Shown: piece after piece, positions 16,987 through 25,698 of the stretch
Layout: each line of letters opens with the position of its first letter
Numbering within the stretch: position 1 is the first letter of the stretch
Source: Gammaproteobacteria bacterium
Lineage (GTDB): Bacteria; Gemmatimonadota; Gemmatimonadetes; Longimicrobiales; Gaopeijiaceae
Reading direction: 5' to 3'
DNA: 64,000 nucleotides
Assembly: GCA_028821195.1 (NCBI GenBank)
Contig: JAPPHB010000075.1
Location: 18,886-82,885 of the forward strand
Notes under the pieces: generated by a model
What the model saw: the letters and a program-made list of their open reading frames with translations, nothing else
Database searches by the model: none
What the model was told of the DNA's origin: nothing
Translations under genes and position numbers: made by a program

Positions 16987-18167
16987 CGAAGGGCCTGTCG
17001 CGGCGCGATCGCCGCGCCACGTCACACCGGCTCGCGGCCGCCGCGCTGCTGGCCGTGCTCGCCTTCGCGCCCGAACCAGCCCAGGCGCAGTCGTACCGGG
17101 CCTACGTCGCCGCGGAGTCCGAGGACGAGGTCGCGGTGCTCGAGTTCACGCCCGAAGCCGGGCTCTCGGTGGAAAAGGTAATCCGGGTGGGCCGCTGGCC
17201 CGCCGAGATCGAGGGGCCGCACGGGATGTTCTTCGACCCGTCGGGCGAGTACTGGTACCTGACGCTCGGGCACGGCTTCCCGAACGGCTACCTGCTCAAG
17301 TACGAGACCGGCCCGGACACGGTGGTGGCGGCGACCGAACTCGGCTTCTTCCCTGCGACCGTGTCGCTCACGCCCGACGGCGTGCTGGCCTTCGCGGTCA
17401 ACTCGAACTTCTACGGCGACCACGTCCCGAGCACGGTGTCGGTGGTGGACACCGAGGAGATGTACGAGATCGAGCAGGTGACCACCTGCACCATGCCCCA
17501 CGGGTCGCGCATGTCGCCGGACGGCATGCACAACTACTCGGCATGCATGATGGACGACCAGTTGGTGGAGATGTCCACCTTCTCGCTCGAGGTGACCCGG
17601 CGGCTCAACCTGGTGACGGGCGAGCCGGTCGACGAACCGGTCGCCCATGGCGCGGGGATGGGCGGCGGCGGGATGGCCGGCGCGACCACCGGTGACATGG
17701 CCGGCGCGATGGGCGGCTCCGGCATGGCCGCCTGCTCCCCGACCTGGACCACGCTCTCCGGCGACGGGCGCTTCGTGTACGTGGCCTGCAACCGCGGCAA
17801 CGAGATCGTCCAGGTGGACATCGAGGCCTGGAGCGTGGCCCGGCGCATCGCCGCCGACGGCGCGCCCTACAACCTGGCCCTCACCCACGACGGATCCCGC
17901 CTGCTCGCGACCCTCAAGGGCAGCGGCCACCTGGCGGTGTGGGATCTCGACACCGGCGAGCAGCTGGCCAGGATCGAGAGCACCCAGGAGGTTACCCACG
18001 GGGTCGTCGTGACTTCGGACAACCGCTTCGCCTTCGTCACCGTCGAAGGAATCGGGGGACAGCCGGGCATTGTCGAGGTCATCGACCTCGCGACCTACGA
18101 GCGAGTGGGAATGGCGGAGACAGGCAAGCAGGCCGGAGGCATCACGCTGGTTCCCGGAGCCAGCTAG
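16983..18167 (+). CDS. Secreted YVTN-type beta-propeller protein with Met/Gly-rich insert
   Basis: A 394-residue exported protein with a GTG start overlapping the previous stop, and a leader ending EPAQAQ. YVTN/NHL-like blades are seen in repeats of 'SPDG..(V/L)YVA' form: LTPDGVLAFAVN, LSGDGRFVYVAC, LTHDGSRLLATL, VTSDNRFAFVTV. Between blades, residues ~222-251 are almost wholly Gly, Met, Ala and Thr (for example GAGMGGGGMAGATTGDM) and are followed by a cysteine. Upstream lie CTMPHGSRM and CMMDD. The Met, His and Cys clustering suggests a soft-metal site or a flexible surface loop. It pairs with the LVIVD protein and is followed, one base overlapping, by the DUF2723 gene, so the three are likely one operon. 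Confidence 0.8.
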   Translation: MTKGLSRRDRRATSHRLAAAALLAVLAFAPEPAQAQSYRAYVAAESEDEVAVLEFTPEAGLSVEKVIRVGRWPAEIEGPHGMFFDPSGEYWYLTLGHGFPNGYLLKYETGPDTVVAATELGFFPATVSLTPDGVLAFAVNSNFYGDHVPSTVSVVDTEEMYEIEQVTTCTMPHGSRMSPDGMHNYSACMMDDQLVEMSTFSLEVTRRLNLVTGEPVDEPVAHGAGMGGGGMAGATTGDMAGAMGGSGMAACSPTWTTLSGDGRFVYVACNRGNEIVQVDIEAWSVARRIAADGAPYNLALTHDGSRLLATLKGSGHLAVWDLDTGEQLARIESTQEVTHGVVVTSDNRFAFVTVEGIGGQPGIVEVIDLATYERVGMAETGKQAGGITLVPGAS

Positions 18168-20437
18168 TGGCCCCCGACAATACACCTCCCTACCGCTGGG
18201 CGGCCGGGGTGGCGGGCGCCGTTTTCCTCCTCTACGCGGCGACGGTGGCTCCCACCACGGCATTCTGGGACACGAGCGAATACATCGCCACCGGGCACAT
18301 GCTCGGCATTCCGCACCCCCCGGGGAACCCGCTCTTCGTCGTGCTCGCCCGCGCCTGGGACATCCTGCTGGCTCCCCTGGGAATCTCGACGGCGGTCCGC
18401 ATCAACCTCCTTTCGGCGGCAGTGAGCGCGGCCGCCCACGGGTTCTGGTTCCTCGTCGTCCACCACATCCTGCGCTTCTTTTCCTCCGACCGGCGCTTCC
18501 GGCTGGTGGGGGCGTGCGCGGCGGTCCTGATCAGCGCGACGGCGTTCACGGTCTGGAACCAGTCCAACGTGAACGAGAAGGTCTACACGGTCTCCCTCCT
18601 TACCGTCGCCCTCCTGACCTGGCTCACCTTCCGCTGGCAGGAGAACCTCGGAAAGGGAAGGGAAGACAACCTGCTCGTATTGATGGCGTTCATCATGGCG
18701 CTCTCGGTGGGCAACCACCTCATGGCGCTGCTGGTGCTGCCGTCCCTCTTCCTCTTCATCCTCGCGGTGCGCGCGCGCACGCTGCTGAGCCCGCGCCTCT
18801 ACGCGAGTTCGCTCGTGGCGGTCCTCCTGGGGCTGAGCATCCACCTCTTCCTGCCCATCCGCTCCGGCCTCGACCCGGTCATCAACGAGGCGCAGCCGAC
18901 CTGCGAAGGGGTCTCCGACGCGCTGGTCAGCATCGCCACCTACGGCAACGCGGGATGCGAGGAGCTTTCATCGGCGCTCAAGCGGGAGCAGTACGCCAAG
19001 CCGCCGCTCGTTCCCCGTCAGGCACCGCTCCTCGCCCAGTACGGCAACTGGATGCAGTATTTCGACTGGCAGTGGGCCCGCGGCGTGGCCTTCGCGGACA
19101 ACCGCTTTCCTCCCAGCCGGCTCCTCTTCACGCTGCTGTTCCTGGCGCTGGGCGCACTCGGCCTGCGCGAGCACTACCGGAAGGACCGTGCCAGCTGGCT
19201 CTATCTGGCCTCGCTCTTCGGCATCCTCTCCGTCGGGCTGGTCTACTATCTGAACTTCAGGCTCGGTTATTCCTTCCCCGACCAGGGAATCGAGAAGGAA
19301 GTGCGCGAGCGCGACTACTTCTTCGTCGTCGGTTTCTCGGTCTGGGGCCTCATCTCGGGGATCGGCCTCGCGGGCCTTTGGAAGTCGCTGTCGAGAAACC
19401 TGGGGTCGATGAAGATGGCCTCGCCGGTGCTCCTGCTGGCGCTGCTGCCGCTGGTCCTCAACTTCCAGCGCGCAAGCCGTTCGGACGACTATTCCGCGCG
19501 CGACTGGGCCTACAATCTGCTCATGAGCGTGGAACCCCACGCGCTCATCTTCACGAACGGCGACAATGACACCTTCCCCCTCTGGTATCTGCAGGAGGTG
19601 GAGGGCATCCGGCGCGATGTCGTCGTCGCGGTGACGTCGTACCTGAACACCGACTGGTACGTGAAGCAGTTGCGGGGCCTGAGCCGTCCCTGCGGCCCCG
19701 GCGAGGATCCGGACGCGGACCCGACCCGCATCCTCTGCCAGCGCCCCTACACCCCCGTGGGCACGGGCGCACTGTACACCGACAACCCGGCCTCGGCGCA
19801 GGCCGCGGGACTGGTGCCGCTGGTGCTGCGCGAGCCGATTTCGCCCCCGACGCGAGCGGTGGTCAGCACCGAGCTGACCGACGACATGATCGAACGGGTC
19901 GTCATGACCGGCGTCGCGCCGCTCGCCGAGGAGCGCCGTTTTCGCCTGGGCCCGGTCACGGCCACGGTCGCGCAAGGGCGTCAGATGCAGCCGTGGATGC
20001 AGTTCGCGCTGTCCTTCATCGCCAACTCCATCGACGACCGGCCCATCTACTTCGCCTCCGCCGTCGGAGCCCCGGAGGATATGGGGCTGCGCAGGTACAT
20101 CGTCCGGCAGGGTGTGGCCTATCGGCTCTGGCCCGGAGACCCGGCGCCGCTGCAGGCCCGGGGAATCGCCCAGGTGGGCGACCCCAACCGGCTATCAGGG
20201 GTCGGAGTCTGGGTCGATACCGAGCGCACGCGGACGCTGGTGGACGAGGTGTACGTGCACCGGAGCGGGCTCCCCGAGGGGTGGGACTACTGGCGCGATC
20301 CAAGCAGCCTGGGGATTCCCACCTACTACGCGCTCGCCTACTTCGCCCTGTACCGTGAAGCCGGCCTGCGCGGCGACACGGCGACCGCCAACCGGATGCT
20401 GGAGCGGATGGAGGCCTGGAACGAACTGGGGCTGTAG
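18167..20437 (+). CDS. DUF2723 family multi-spanning membrane protein (glycosyltransferase-like)
   Basis: A 756-residue protein starting at GTG within TAGTG, so its start overlaps the stop of the propeller gene. The N-terminal ~400 residues contain about ten hydrophobic segments. The first loop, APTTAFWDTSEYIATGHMLGIPHPPGNPL, is the DUF2723 hallmark; an acidic first loop of this kind resembles GT-C-fold O-mannosyltransferases. The C-terminal ~300 residues are soluble and include FTNGDNDTFPLWYLQEVEGIRRDV, also conserved in the family. This family is known mainly from Bacteroidota and related phyla. A lipid-linked sugar transferase modifying exported proteins such as the two upstream propellers is plausible, but inferred only from context. 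Confidence 0.87.
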   Translation: MAPDNTPPYRWAAGVAGAVFLLYAATVAPTTAFWDTSEYIATGHMLGIPHPPGNPLFVVLARAWDILLAPLGISTAVRINLLSAAVSAAAHGFWFLVVHHILRFFSSDRRFRLVGACAAVLISATAFTVWNQSNVNEKVYTVSLLTVALLTWLTFRWQENLGKGREDNLLVLMAFIMALSVGNHLMALLVLPSLFLFILAVRARTLLSPRLYASSLVAVLLGLSIHLFLPIRSGLDPVINEAQPTCEGVSDALVSIATYGNAGCEELSSALKREQYAKPPLVPRQAPLLAQYGNWMQYFDWQWARGVAFADNRFPPSRLLFTLLFLALGALGLREHYRKDRASWLYLASLFGILSVGLVYYLNFRLGYSFPDQGIEKEVRERDYFFVVGFSVWGLISGIGLAGLWKSLSRNLGSMKMASPVLLLALLPLVLNFQRASRSDDYSARDWAYNLLMSVEPHALIFTNGDNDTFPLWYLQEVEGIRRDVVVAVTSYLNTDWYVKQLRGLSRPCGPGEDPDADPTRILCQRPYTPVGTGALYTDNPASAQAAGLVPLVLREPISPPTRAVVSTELTDDMIERVVMTGVAPLAEERRFRLGPVTATVAQGRQMQPWMQFALSFIANSIDDRPIYFASAVGAPEDMGLRRYIVRQGVAYRLWPGDPAPLQARGIAQVGDPNRLSGVGVWVDTERTRTLVDEVYVHRSGLPEGWDYWRDPSSLGIPTYYALAYFALYREAGLRGDTATANRMLERMEAWNELGL

Positions 20438-20444
20438 GGCGTCG

Positions 20445-20467
20445 GACTTAGTTCCATGGACTAAGTC
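20445..20467. repeat. Palindromic element copy A between convergent genes
   Basis: Perfect 8-bp inverted repeat GACTTAGT / ACTAAGTC around a 7-nt loop (TCCATGG), lying between the ends of the DUF2723 and ketopantoate-reductase-like genes. The segment from CTTAGTT to CTAT matches a second copy near 52.7 kb beyond the hairpin itself. It could serve as a bidirectional terminator. Confidence 0.6.
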
Positions 20468-20473
20468 TATCTT

Positions 20474-21457
20474 CTAGACCGTCCCCTCCCGCACACCCTT
20501 GTCCAGCAGCGCCACCAGCGCCTGGATCGCGTCCACGCTCGGGGTGGGCACCCCCACCAGCCGGCCGAGTTCGGAAACCACGCCTATGATGGCGTCGATC
20601 TCGAGCGAGCGGCCCGCCTCGACGTCCTGGAGCATCGAGGTCTTGTGCGCGCCCACGCGCTCCGCGCCCGCGATGCGCCGCTCGATCCCGACCCGGAAGG
20701 TGATCCCCAGCTTGCCCGCCACCTCCTGGGCCTCCTCCATCAGCGTGCGCGCCAGTTGACGTGTGAGCGGATACTGGCAGATGTCCACCAGCGTGGCGCG
20801 GGTGAGGGCGCTGATCGGGTTGAACGAGAGGTTGCCCCAGAGCTTGAGCCACATCTCTGCGCGGATGTCCTCGATGACGAACGACTTGAAGCCGGCGCGC
20901 GTGAGCAAGTCCACGAGCTGCTGGGCGCGCTCCGTGCGCGAGCCGTCGAGCTCGCCGATGGGGAAGCGGTTGCCCTCGGTGTGGCGCACCACCCCGGGCG
21001 ATGCGATCTCGCCCGCCGGGAAGGTCACCGTCCCCACGATGTTGTCGACGGGGATGTTGTCGGCCAGCACGCCGTCGGGATCCAGCGACTGCAGCCGGTG
21101 CCCCGCGAACGGGCCGCCGTGCTTCTCGAAGTACCACCAGGGCAGCCCGTTCTGAACCGGGACGACCATCGTCTCGGAGCCGAGCATGCCGCGGACCCCC
21201 GGCGCCACCACCGGCAGCACCTGCGCCTTCACCGCCAGAATGACGAGGTCCTGCTCGCCCACGCCGTCCATGTCGCCGCGGGCGTCGAGCACGGCATGAT
21301 GCTCGGAGCCGTCGGCCATGATCAGGCTGAGCCCGTCCTGCCGGATGGCGTCCAGGTGCGGACCCTGGTCGATGACCGTCACATCCTCCCCCGCATTCGC
21401 AAGCTTCACCGCGAGCAGTCCTCCGATGGCTCCCGCGCCCACCACGCAGATCTTCAT
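20474..21457 (-). CDS. Ketopantoate reductase family (ApbA/PanE-like) 2-dehydropantoate 2-reductase
   Basis: A 327-residue cytoplasmic oxidoreductase. From the ATG at 21457 the protein opens directly with the NADP-binding MKICVVGAGAIGG, so this start is favoured over an in-frame ATG 11 codons upstream. The family lysine appears in EMWLKLWGNLSFNPISALT, and a conserved Asn-rich PVQNGLP segment lies mid-protein. PanE reduces ketopantoate to pantoate in coenzyme A synthesis, but many paralogs act on other 2-keto acids, and no pan genes lie nearby. The M14 carboxypeptidase gene is upstream on the same strand, 67 bp away, and co-transcription is possible. Confidence 0.85.
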   Translation of the reverse strand: MKICVVGAGAIGGLLAVKLANAGEDVTVIDQGPHLDAIRQDGLSLIMADGSEHHAVLDARGDMDGVGEQDLVILAVKAQVLPVVAPGVRGMLGSETMVVPVQNGLPWWYFEKHGGPFAGHRLQSLDPDGVLADNIPVDNIVGTVTFPAGEIASPGVVRHTEGNRFPIGELDGSRTERAQQLVDLLTRAGFKSFVIEDIRAEMWLKLWGNLSFNPISALTRATLVDICQYPLTRQLARTLMEEAQEVAGKLGITFRVGIERRIAGAERVGAHKTSMLQDVEAGRSLEIDAIIGVVSELGRLVGVPTPSVDAIQALVALLDKGVREGTV

Positions 21458-21524
21458 TCGGTCGTTCCCATGTTGAGATGGTGCCGGCACGTATTCCGCC
21501 GGCGCGCGTTCCTTTCGTCGCTCT

Positions 21525-24146
21525 TCAGCGCCCCGGCCCGAGCAGCACCGCGTTCATGAACAGAAGCTGGGTCGCCTCCGCGTACGCACGGTAGTTGGGA
21601 TCCTCTGCGAATGCCACGATCTGGCCGGACCCCACGGGCTGATGGATCAGGAACGCCTTGTTGGCCAATTGGGGCCGGGATTCGTCCCAGACGATCCCGC
21701 CCAGCAGGAGATCGTCCTCGTCCGCGTAGCGCCCGACGTTGGTCCCGTCATCGAGGGTCACCGGACGGAACACCCGCGAGCCCTCCACCAGGACCCCGAT
21801 TTCGCCGTCGGTCCCTGAGGCGAGCCAGTGTTCGTCGTCGAGCAGCACCCTGAGGATGGCGCCGGGCACGGCCGCCGGAGCTTCGTCCGCCGGGACGATG
21901 GCATCCAGGTATTCGATGGGCTGGTCGGGCGTGCCGGGGTCCGGGGGATCGTCGGCCTCGGCACGGCCGCCGCGGCGCTCGGCGGTGCTGGCGAGCAGCC
22001 CCGCCCGCGTGGCCCAGCGGGTCGACTCGGCCATGGTGATCAGGGTGCCGCCGCCGCGCATCCACTCGCTCAGCCGGTCCTGCAGGCCGCCGCCGACCGC
22101 GCCCGAGTAGTTGCCGCTGGGGAAGACGATCACGTCGTAGCGGTTGAGATCCGCCCGTCCCAGGCTGGAGGCGCGCACGACTGTGGTGGCCTGGGCGTAG
22201 CGGCGCTCCAGGACGTAGCGGGTCCAGCCCACCGAATAGGTCTGGCCGGGCTCGTCGTAGACCAGCAGCACCCTCGGCTCGCGCAGCCCCCGCGTGGCAT
22301 TGCTGCCGAGCGACGTCCCCTCGGTCACGTAGGCGCCGTCGATGGGGACGACCTCCGCCCCATGGGCCCCGGCGATGCGCCCCAGCGTCGCGCCGAGGTC
22401 GGGCCCGTTCTCCGCCGTGCGCATGATCGCGGTACCCATCGGGAATTCGCGTCCGTCCAGGGTGAAGCGGCCGCCGGCGGCCCGCACGCGCACCCCTTCG
22501 CTGAGGGCTTCCACGACCGCGCCGGCCGCGTTGGTGCCCCACGGCAGGAGGTAGCCGACGGCGGCCTCCGGGAGCGCGAGAGCCTCCGGCTCGCGTGTGG
22601 CCGTGACGGGGGCGCCGGCTGCCCCGGTGGGTCGCTCAACAGTGATCGCCTCCACGTCCCAGAGCAGCGACTGGCTCCACGCGGTCAGGTCGTAGATCTG
22701 GTCGGGCTCTCGCCGGGAGCGCCGGTCGATCTGCTCCTGAAGGAAGTCCTCCGCCATGGGCACGTGCGCGTCGAGCAGGTTGCGCGCGAACCGGTGCGTC
22801 GGCTGGTCCATGGGGACGATGAAGGTCCCCTCGGCCGGGAGCTGGCGTCCGGCCACGTTTACCGGCCCGCTGGCCCCCCGCACCTCGATGCCGTTGCGCA
22901 CCAGCATGCGCGCCAGCCGCTCCGCCATCCCGGGGTCGTGTGCCGAGCGCAGCACGTACTCGGCAACACCCTGGCTTCCCAGTTCGATCCCCTCGCGGCG
23001 GAAGGCCAGGTAGTCGCGCAGGATGCGCTCCCGGTTGACGGCCGAGGTGTGCGCCGTGGCCATCGCCGCGGTGAACTGGTGCAGAACGCCGTCCCCGTAG
23101 GTGAGCACATCGCCGTCGGACTGCTCGAGCACCAGTGCGCGCGCCGACGCCTGCTCGTAGGTCATCCCGAGAGCGCCGTGGTTCATGGGCCACATGTCCA
23201 CGTAGCCCGGATAGAAGAGGTCGTAGACCTCGCGGTTGAAGTAGGCGAAGCCCCGCGCGTCGAACGCAGCGGCGTTGGCGCGACCGAACACGTCCATCAG
23301 CGCGATCTGGCGCTCGCCGTACCACGGGTTCTCCGGGGGTGCCGTGGGCGGAAAGAAATAGGTGGCGTTGCCGCCCATCTCATGCAGATCGGCCACGATG
23401 TGCGGCCAGTACTCCAGGAAGATGCGCACCTTGCCCTGCGTCTCCACCTGGCTCTGGATGAAGAGATCGCGGTTCAGGTCGAACAGGTAGTGGTTGACGC
23501 GCCCGCCCGGCCAGCGCTCGTCGTGCTCCGCCGAGTACGCCTCGACGTTGGGCCGGACCGCCGCCGCCATGGTGTTCTCCTGAACGAAGCGGTTGCGCCC
23601 GTCCGGGTTCTCGATCGGATCGATGAGCACCAGCGACTCGGCGAAGATGAGGTCGACGTCGGGGTCGTTCTGTGCGGCCAGCAGGTGGTATGCCTCCATC
23701 ATGGCCGCCCCGGCAGGACTGATCTCGTTCCCGTGGATGCTGTGCATGAGCGCGGTAACCACCGGCAGCCCGGCGATGAGTTCGTCGGCCTCGGCGTCCG
23801 ACAGCCCCTCGGGATGGGCCAGCCGCGCCAGCCCGGCCTTCACCTCGTCCAGCGACGCGATCCGCTCGGGCGACCCGATCACCATGACCACCAGCGGACG
23901 TCCCTCCCAACTGGTGGCGTAGCGGACCAGGTGGGTCCGGTCCGGGGCCGCCTCGGCCAGCACCTCGAAGTAGCGCACGACCTGGTCGGGCGGCGTGACG
24001 ACCTCCCAGACCTCGTGCCCCACCACGGACTGTATCGTGGGGATGGCGGGGTCGTACGTCGTACCGGGAACGAACTCGCCCGGCGAGGCGGGCGCCTGGG
24101 GGCCGGGGAGCTGCAGCAGAGCGGCGAGGGCGATGGTGGCAAGCAT
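21525..24146 (-). CDS. M14 family zinc carboxypeptidase, secreted, large
   Basis: An 873-residue exported metallopeptidase. The ATG at 24146 gives a short leader (LATIALAALLQLPGPQAPAS); the frame stays open about 170 bp upstream but without a better signal. The M14 zinc site is present: HSIHGNE supplies the first His and Glu, and the later His is in VADLHEMGG. DPIENPDGRNRF is the substrate-binding stretch of this subfamily. The C-terminal ~400 residues, including VLLVYDEPGQTYSVGWTRYVLE and VIVFPSGNY, look like a glutamine-amidotransferase-like/ThuA-type fold often fused to such peptidases. It probably trims peptides in the periplasm. No obvious ribosome-binding site precedes the start. Confidence 0.88.
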   Translation of the reverse strand: MLATIALAALLQLPGPQAPASPGEFVPGTTYDPAIPTIQSVVGHEVWEVVTPPDQVVRYFEVLAEAAPDRTHLVRYATSWEGRPLVVMVIGSPERIASLDEVKAGLARLAHPEGLSDAEADELIAGLPVVTALMHSIHGNEISPAGAAMMEAYHLLAAQNDPDVDLIFAESLVLIDPIENPDGRNRFVQENTMAAAVRPNVEAYSAEHDERWPGGRVNHYLFDLNRDLFIQSQVETQGKVRIFLEYWPHIVADLHEMGGNATYFFPPTAPPENPWYGERQIALMDVFGRANAAAFDARGFAYFNREVYDLFYPGYVDMWPMNHGALGMTYEQASARALVLEQSDGDVLTYGDGVLHQFTAAMATAHTSAVNRERILRDYLAFRREGIELGSQGVAEYVLRSAHDPGMAERLARMLVRNGIEVRGASGPVNVAGRQLPAEGTFIVPMDQPTHRFARNLLDAHVPMAEDFLQEQIDRRSRREPDQIYDLTAWSQSLLWDVEAITVERPTGAAGAPVTATREPEALALPEAAVGYLLPWGTNAAGAVVEALSEGVRVRAAGGRFTLDGREFPMGTAIMRTAENGPDLGATLGRIAGAHGAEVVPIDGAYVTEGTSLGSNATRGLREPRVLLVYDEPGQTYSVGWTRYVLERRYAQATTVVRASSLGRADLNRYDVIVFPSGNYSGAVGGGLQDRLSEWMRGGGTLITMAESTRWATRAGLLASTAERRGGRAEADDPPDPGTPDQPIEYLDAIVPADEAPAAVPGAILRVLLDDEHWLASGTDGEIGVLVEGSRVFRPVTLDDGTNVGRYADEDDLLLGGIVWDESRPQLANKAFLIHQPVGSGQIVAFAEDPNYRAYAEATQLLFMNAVLLGPGR

Positions 24147-24461
24147 GATTCTCGCGGAGGATAGGGGTCGGGCTTGCGTGGTCCGCAGAACGGGAGCGGA
24201 ACCAGAGGACACGAGGACGGAACCGGATGATTCTAAGGAGGCGGCGGGGTTACCGGAACATGCGGGAGCCCGAATAGGGGATGCAGGCCACCGCGTTGGC
24301 GGCAGCTCGGGCATCCGTCATGATGCCGCCCATCTGCGCGTGAGGCTCAGGCGTGTAGGTTGTTCGAGGGCCGTTCCCCAACGGCCTGTGAGAACGCGGG
24401 GGCTCTGACCCCCACCCAATCCATGGACTCCCGCCATTCCGCACATCCCCCAGCACCCCCA
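24147..24461. other. 315-bp divergent intergenic region with two adjacent hairpins
   Basis: Separates the M14 peptidase (minus) from the hydroxyacid dehydrogenase (plus). No credible gene is visible. The plus-side half contains two strong consecutive hairpins, listed separately, about 50 bases before the dehydrogenase start. No clear -35/-10 pair stands out in the GC-rich background. Confidence 0.6.
24370..24414 (+). promoter_or_regulatory. Two tandem hairpins in the leader of the D-2-hydroxyacid dehydrogenase gene
   Basis: Hairpin 1 is GGCCGTT/AACGGCC with a CCCC loop (24370-24387), a perfect 7-bp stem. Hairpin 2 is GGGGG/CCCCC with a 6-nt loop (24399-24414). They lie upstream of the ATG at 24462, and no U-tract follows either, so they may be leader structures rather than terminators. 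Whether they are transcribed is not known. Confidence 0.4.
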
Positions 24462-25520
24462 ATGAATCGGAACCGCCTCAACATCTTCATCGCCAGCCCA
24501 CTCGAGCCCGAGCAGGTGGAGCGCATCCGCGCCGTCGACCCCGAGCGGCTCGAAGTCGTCCACGACCCGGATGTTCTTCCCCCGAAACGCTACGAGGCCG
24601 ACCACACCGGTCCGGCCGACTTCCGCCGCACGCCGGAACAGCAGGCGCGCTGGCGAGCGCACCTCGGACGCGCCGACATCCTCTGGGACTTCCCGCCACG
24701 CAATCCGGACGGCAGCGGGGGGCTCGCATACGCGCCCAACGTGCGCTGGATCCAGGGGACGAGTTCAGGTGTGGGCCGCACGGTCGAAGCGTTGGGCCTT
24801 CTGGACTCGGATCTGCTCATCACCACCGCGCGCGGCGTGCACGGCGGCCCGCTGGCCGAGTTCGTCTTCCTGATCCTGCTCGCGCACGTGCGGAAGTTCG
24901 CGCATCTCGCCGACCTTCAACGCCGGCACTTGTGGGTGCGTTTCTGCGGAGAGGAGCTGGAGGGTAGCACGCTGGCGATCATCGGGGCGGGGGAGGTCGG
25001 CCGCATGGTGGCGCGGGTCGGCCGAAGCTTCGGGATGAGGATCGTGGCGCTGGCCAGCCCGGGATCGCGTCGTTCTGCCGCGGAGCTTGGCGTGGACGCG
25101 CTCCATCCGAACAACGCCATGCACGAGATGCTGGCGGAAACCGACGCGCTGGTCCTCAGCGTCCCACACACGCCGGAGACCGACAGGCTCATCGACGACG
25201 CCGCGTTGCGCGCCCTCAAGCCGGGTGCGGTGCTGGTCAACGTGGCGCGGGGCGGAGTCGTGGACGAGCCGGCCCTCCTCGAGGCCTTGGGCGACGGTCG
25301 TATCGCCCTCGCCGGCCTCGACGTGTTCGCGGATGAGCCGCTCCCGCCCGACAGCCCCTTCTGGGACATGCCCAACGTGATCGTCAGCCCCCACTCCTCG
25401 GCGAACGCCGCAAGCGAGAACCGGAAGATCACCGACATCTTCCGCCATAACCTCCGCTGCTACCTGGACGGGCGCCTCGGCGAAATGCGCAACGTCTTCC
25501 GGAGCGAGCGGATGTACTAG
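24462..25520 (+). CDS. D-isomer-specific 2-hydroxyacid dehydrogenase
   Basis: A 352-residue cytoplasmic NAD(P)-dependent enzyme. GAGEVGRMVARV is the dinucleotide-binding loop. The Arg in NVARGGVVDE, the Glu in the FADEPLP region and the His in SPHSS form the expected catalytic set. The N-terminal domain is longer and more divergent than in phosphoglycerate dehydrogenase, and there is no C-terminal ACT domain, so glyoxylate/hydroxypyruvate reductase-like activity is as likely as any other. The start is uncertain: neither ATG 24462 nor in-frame ATG 24423 has a good ribosome-binding site. Two hairpins lie upstream. The gene is followed by an AT-richer gap with repeated motifs. Confidence 0.87.
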   Translation: MNRNRLNIFIASPLEPEQVERIRAVDPERLEVVHDPDVLPPKRYEADHTGPADFRRTPEQQARWRAHLGRADILWDFPPRNPDGSGGLAYAPNVRWIQGTSSGVGRTVEALGLLDSDLLITTARGVHGGPLAEFVFLILLAHVRKFAHLADLQRRHLWVRFCGEELEGSTLAIIGAGEVGRMVARVGRSFGMRIVALASPGSRRSAAELGVDALHPNNAMHEMLAETDALVLSVPHTPETDRLIDDAALRALKPGAVLVNVARGGVVDEPALLEALGDGRIALAGLDVFADEPLPPDSPFWDMPNVIVSPHSSANAASENRKITDIFRHNLRCYLDGRLGEMRNVFRSERMY

Positions 25521-25558
25521 CGGAAGGATCTGGCGGTGCCTTCCTCGTACACCTTGTC

Positions 25559-25634
25559 TGACACGTTAAATGACAGCGCAACAGGCTGCATCACATGATG
25601 ATACGGAAGTACATGTGACAGGCATGACACGTTA
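25559..25634. repeat. Direct repeat pair TGACACGTTA in AT-richer intergenic stretch
   Basis: TGACACGTTA occurs at 25559-25568 and 25625-25634, each extended by a related TGAC box (TGACACGTTAAATGACAG and TGACACGTTATTTGACGG). The 178-bp gap is richer in A/T than its flanks. Possible operator pair or relic of a mobile-element end; I cannot tell which. Confidence 0.45.
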
Positions 25635-25698
25635 TTTGACGGCCTGTTTGACCGCTTGATTGGCCGATGCACGCCTGCCCGCGGGTTTGCCCATCCCC

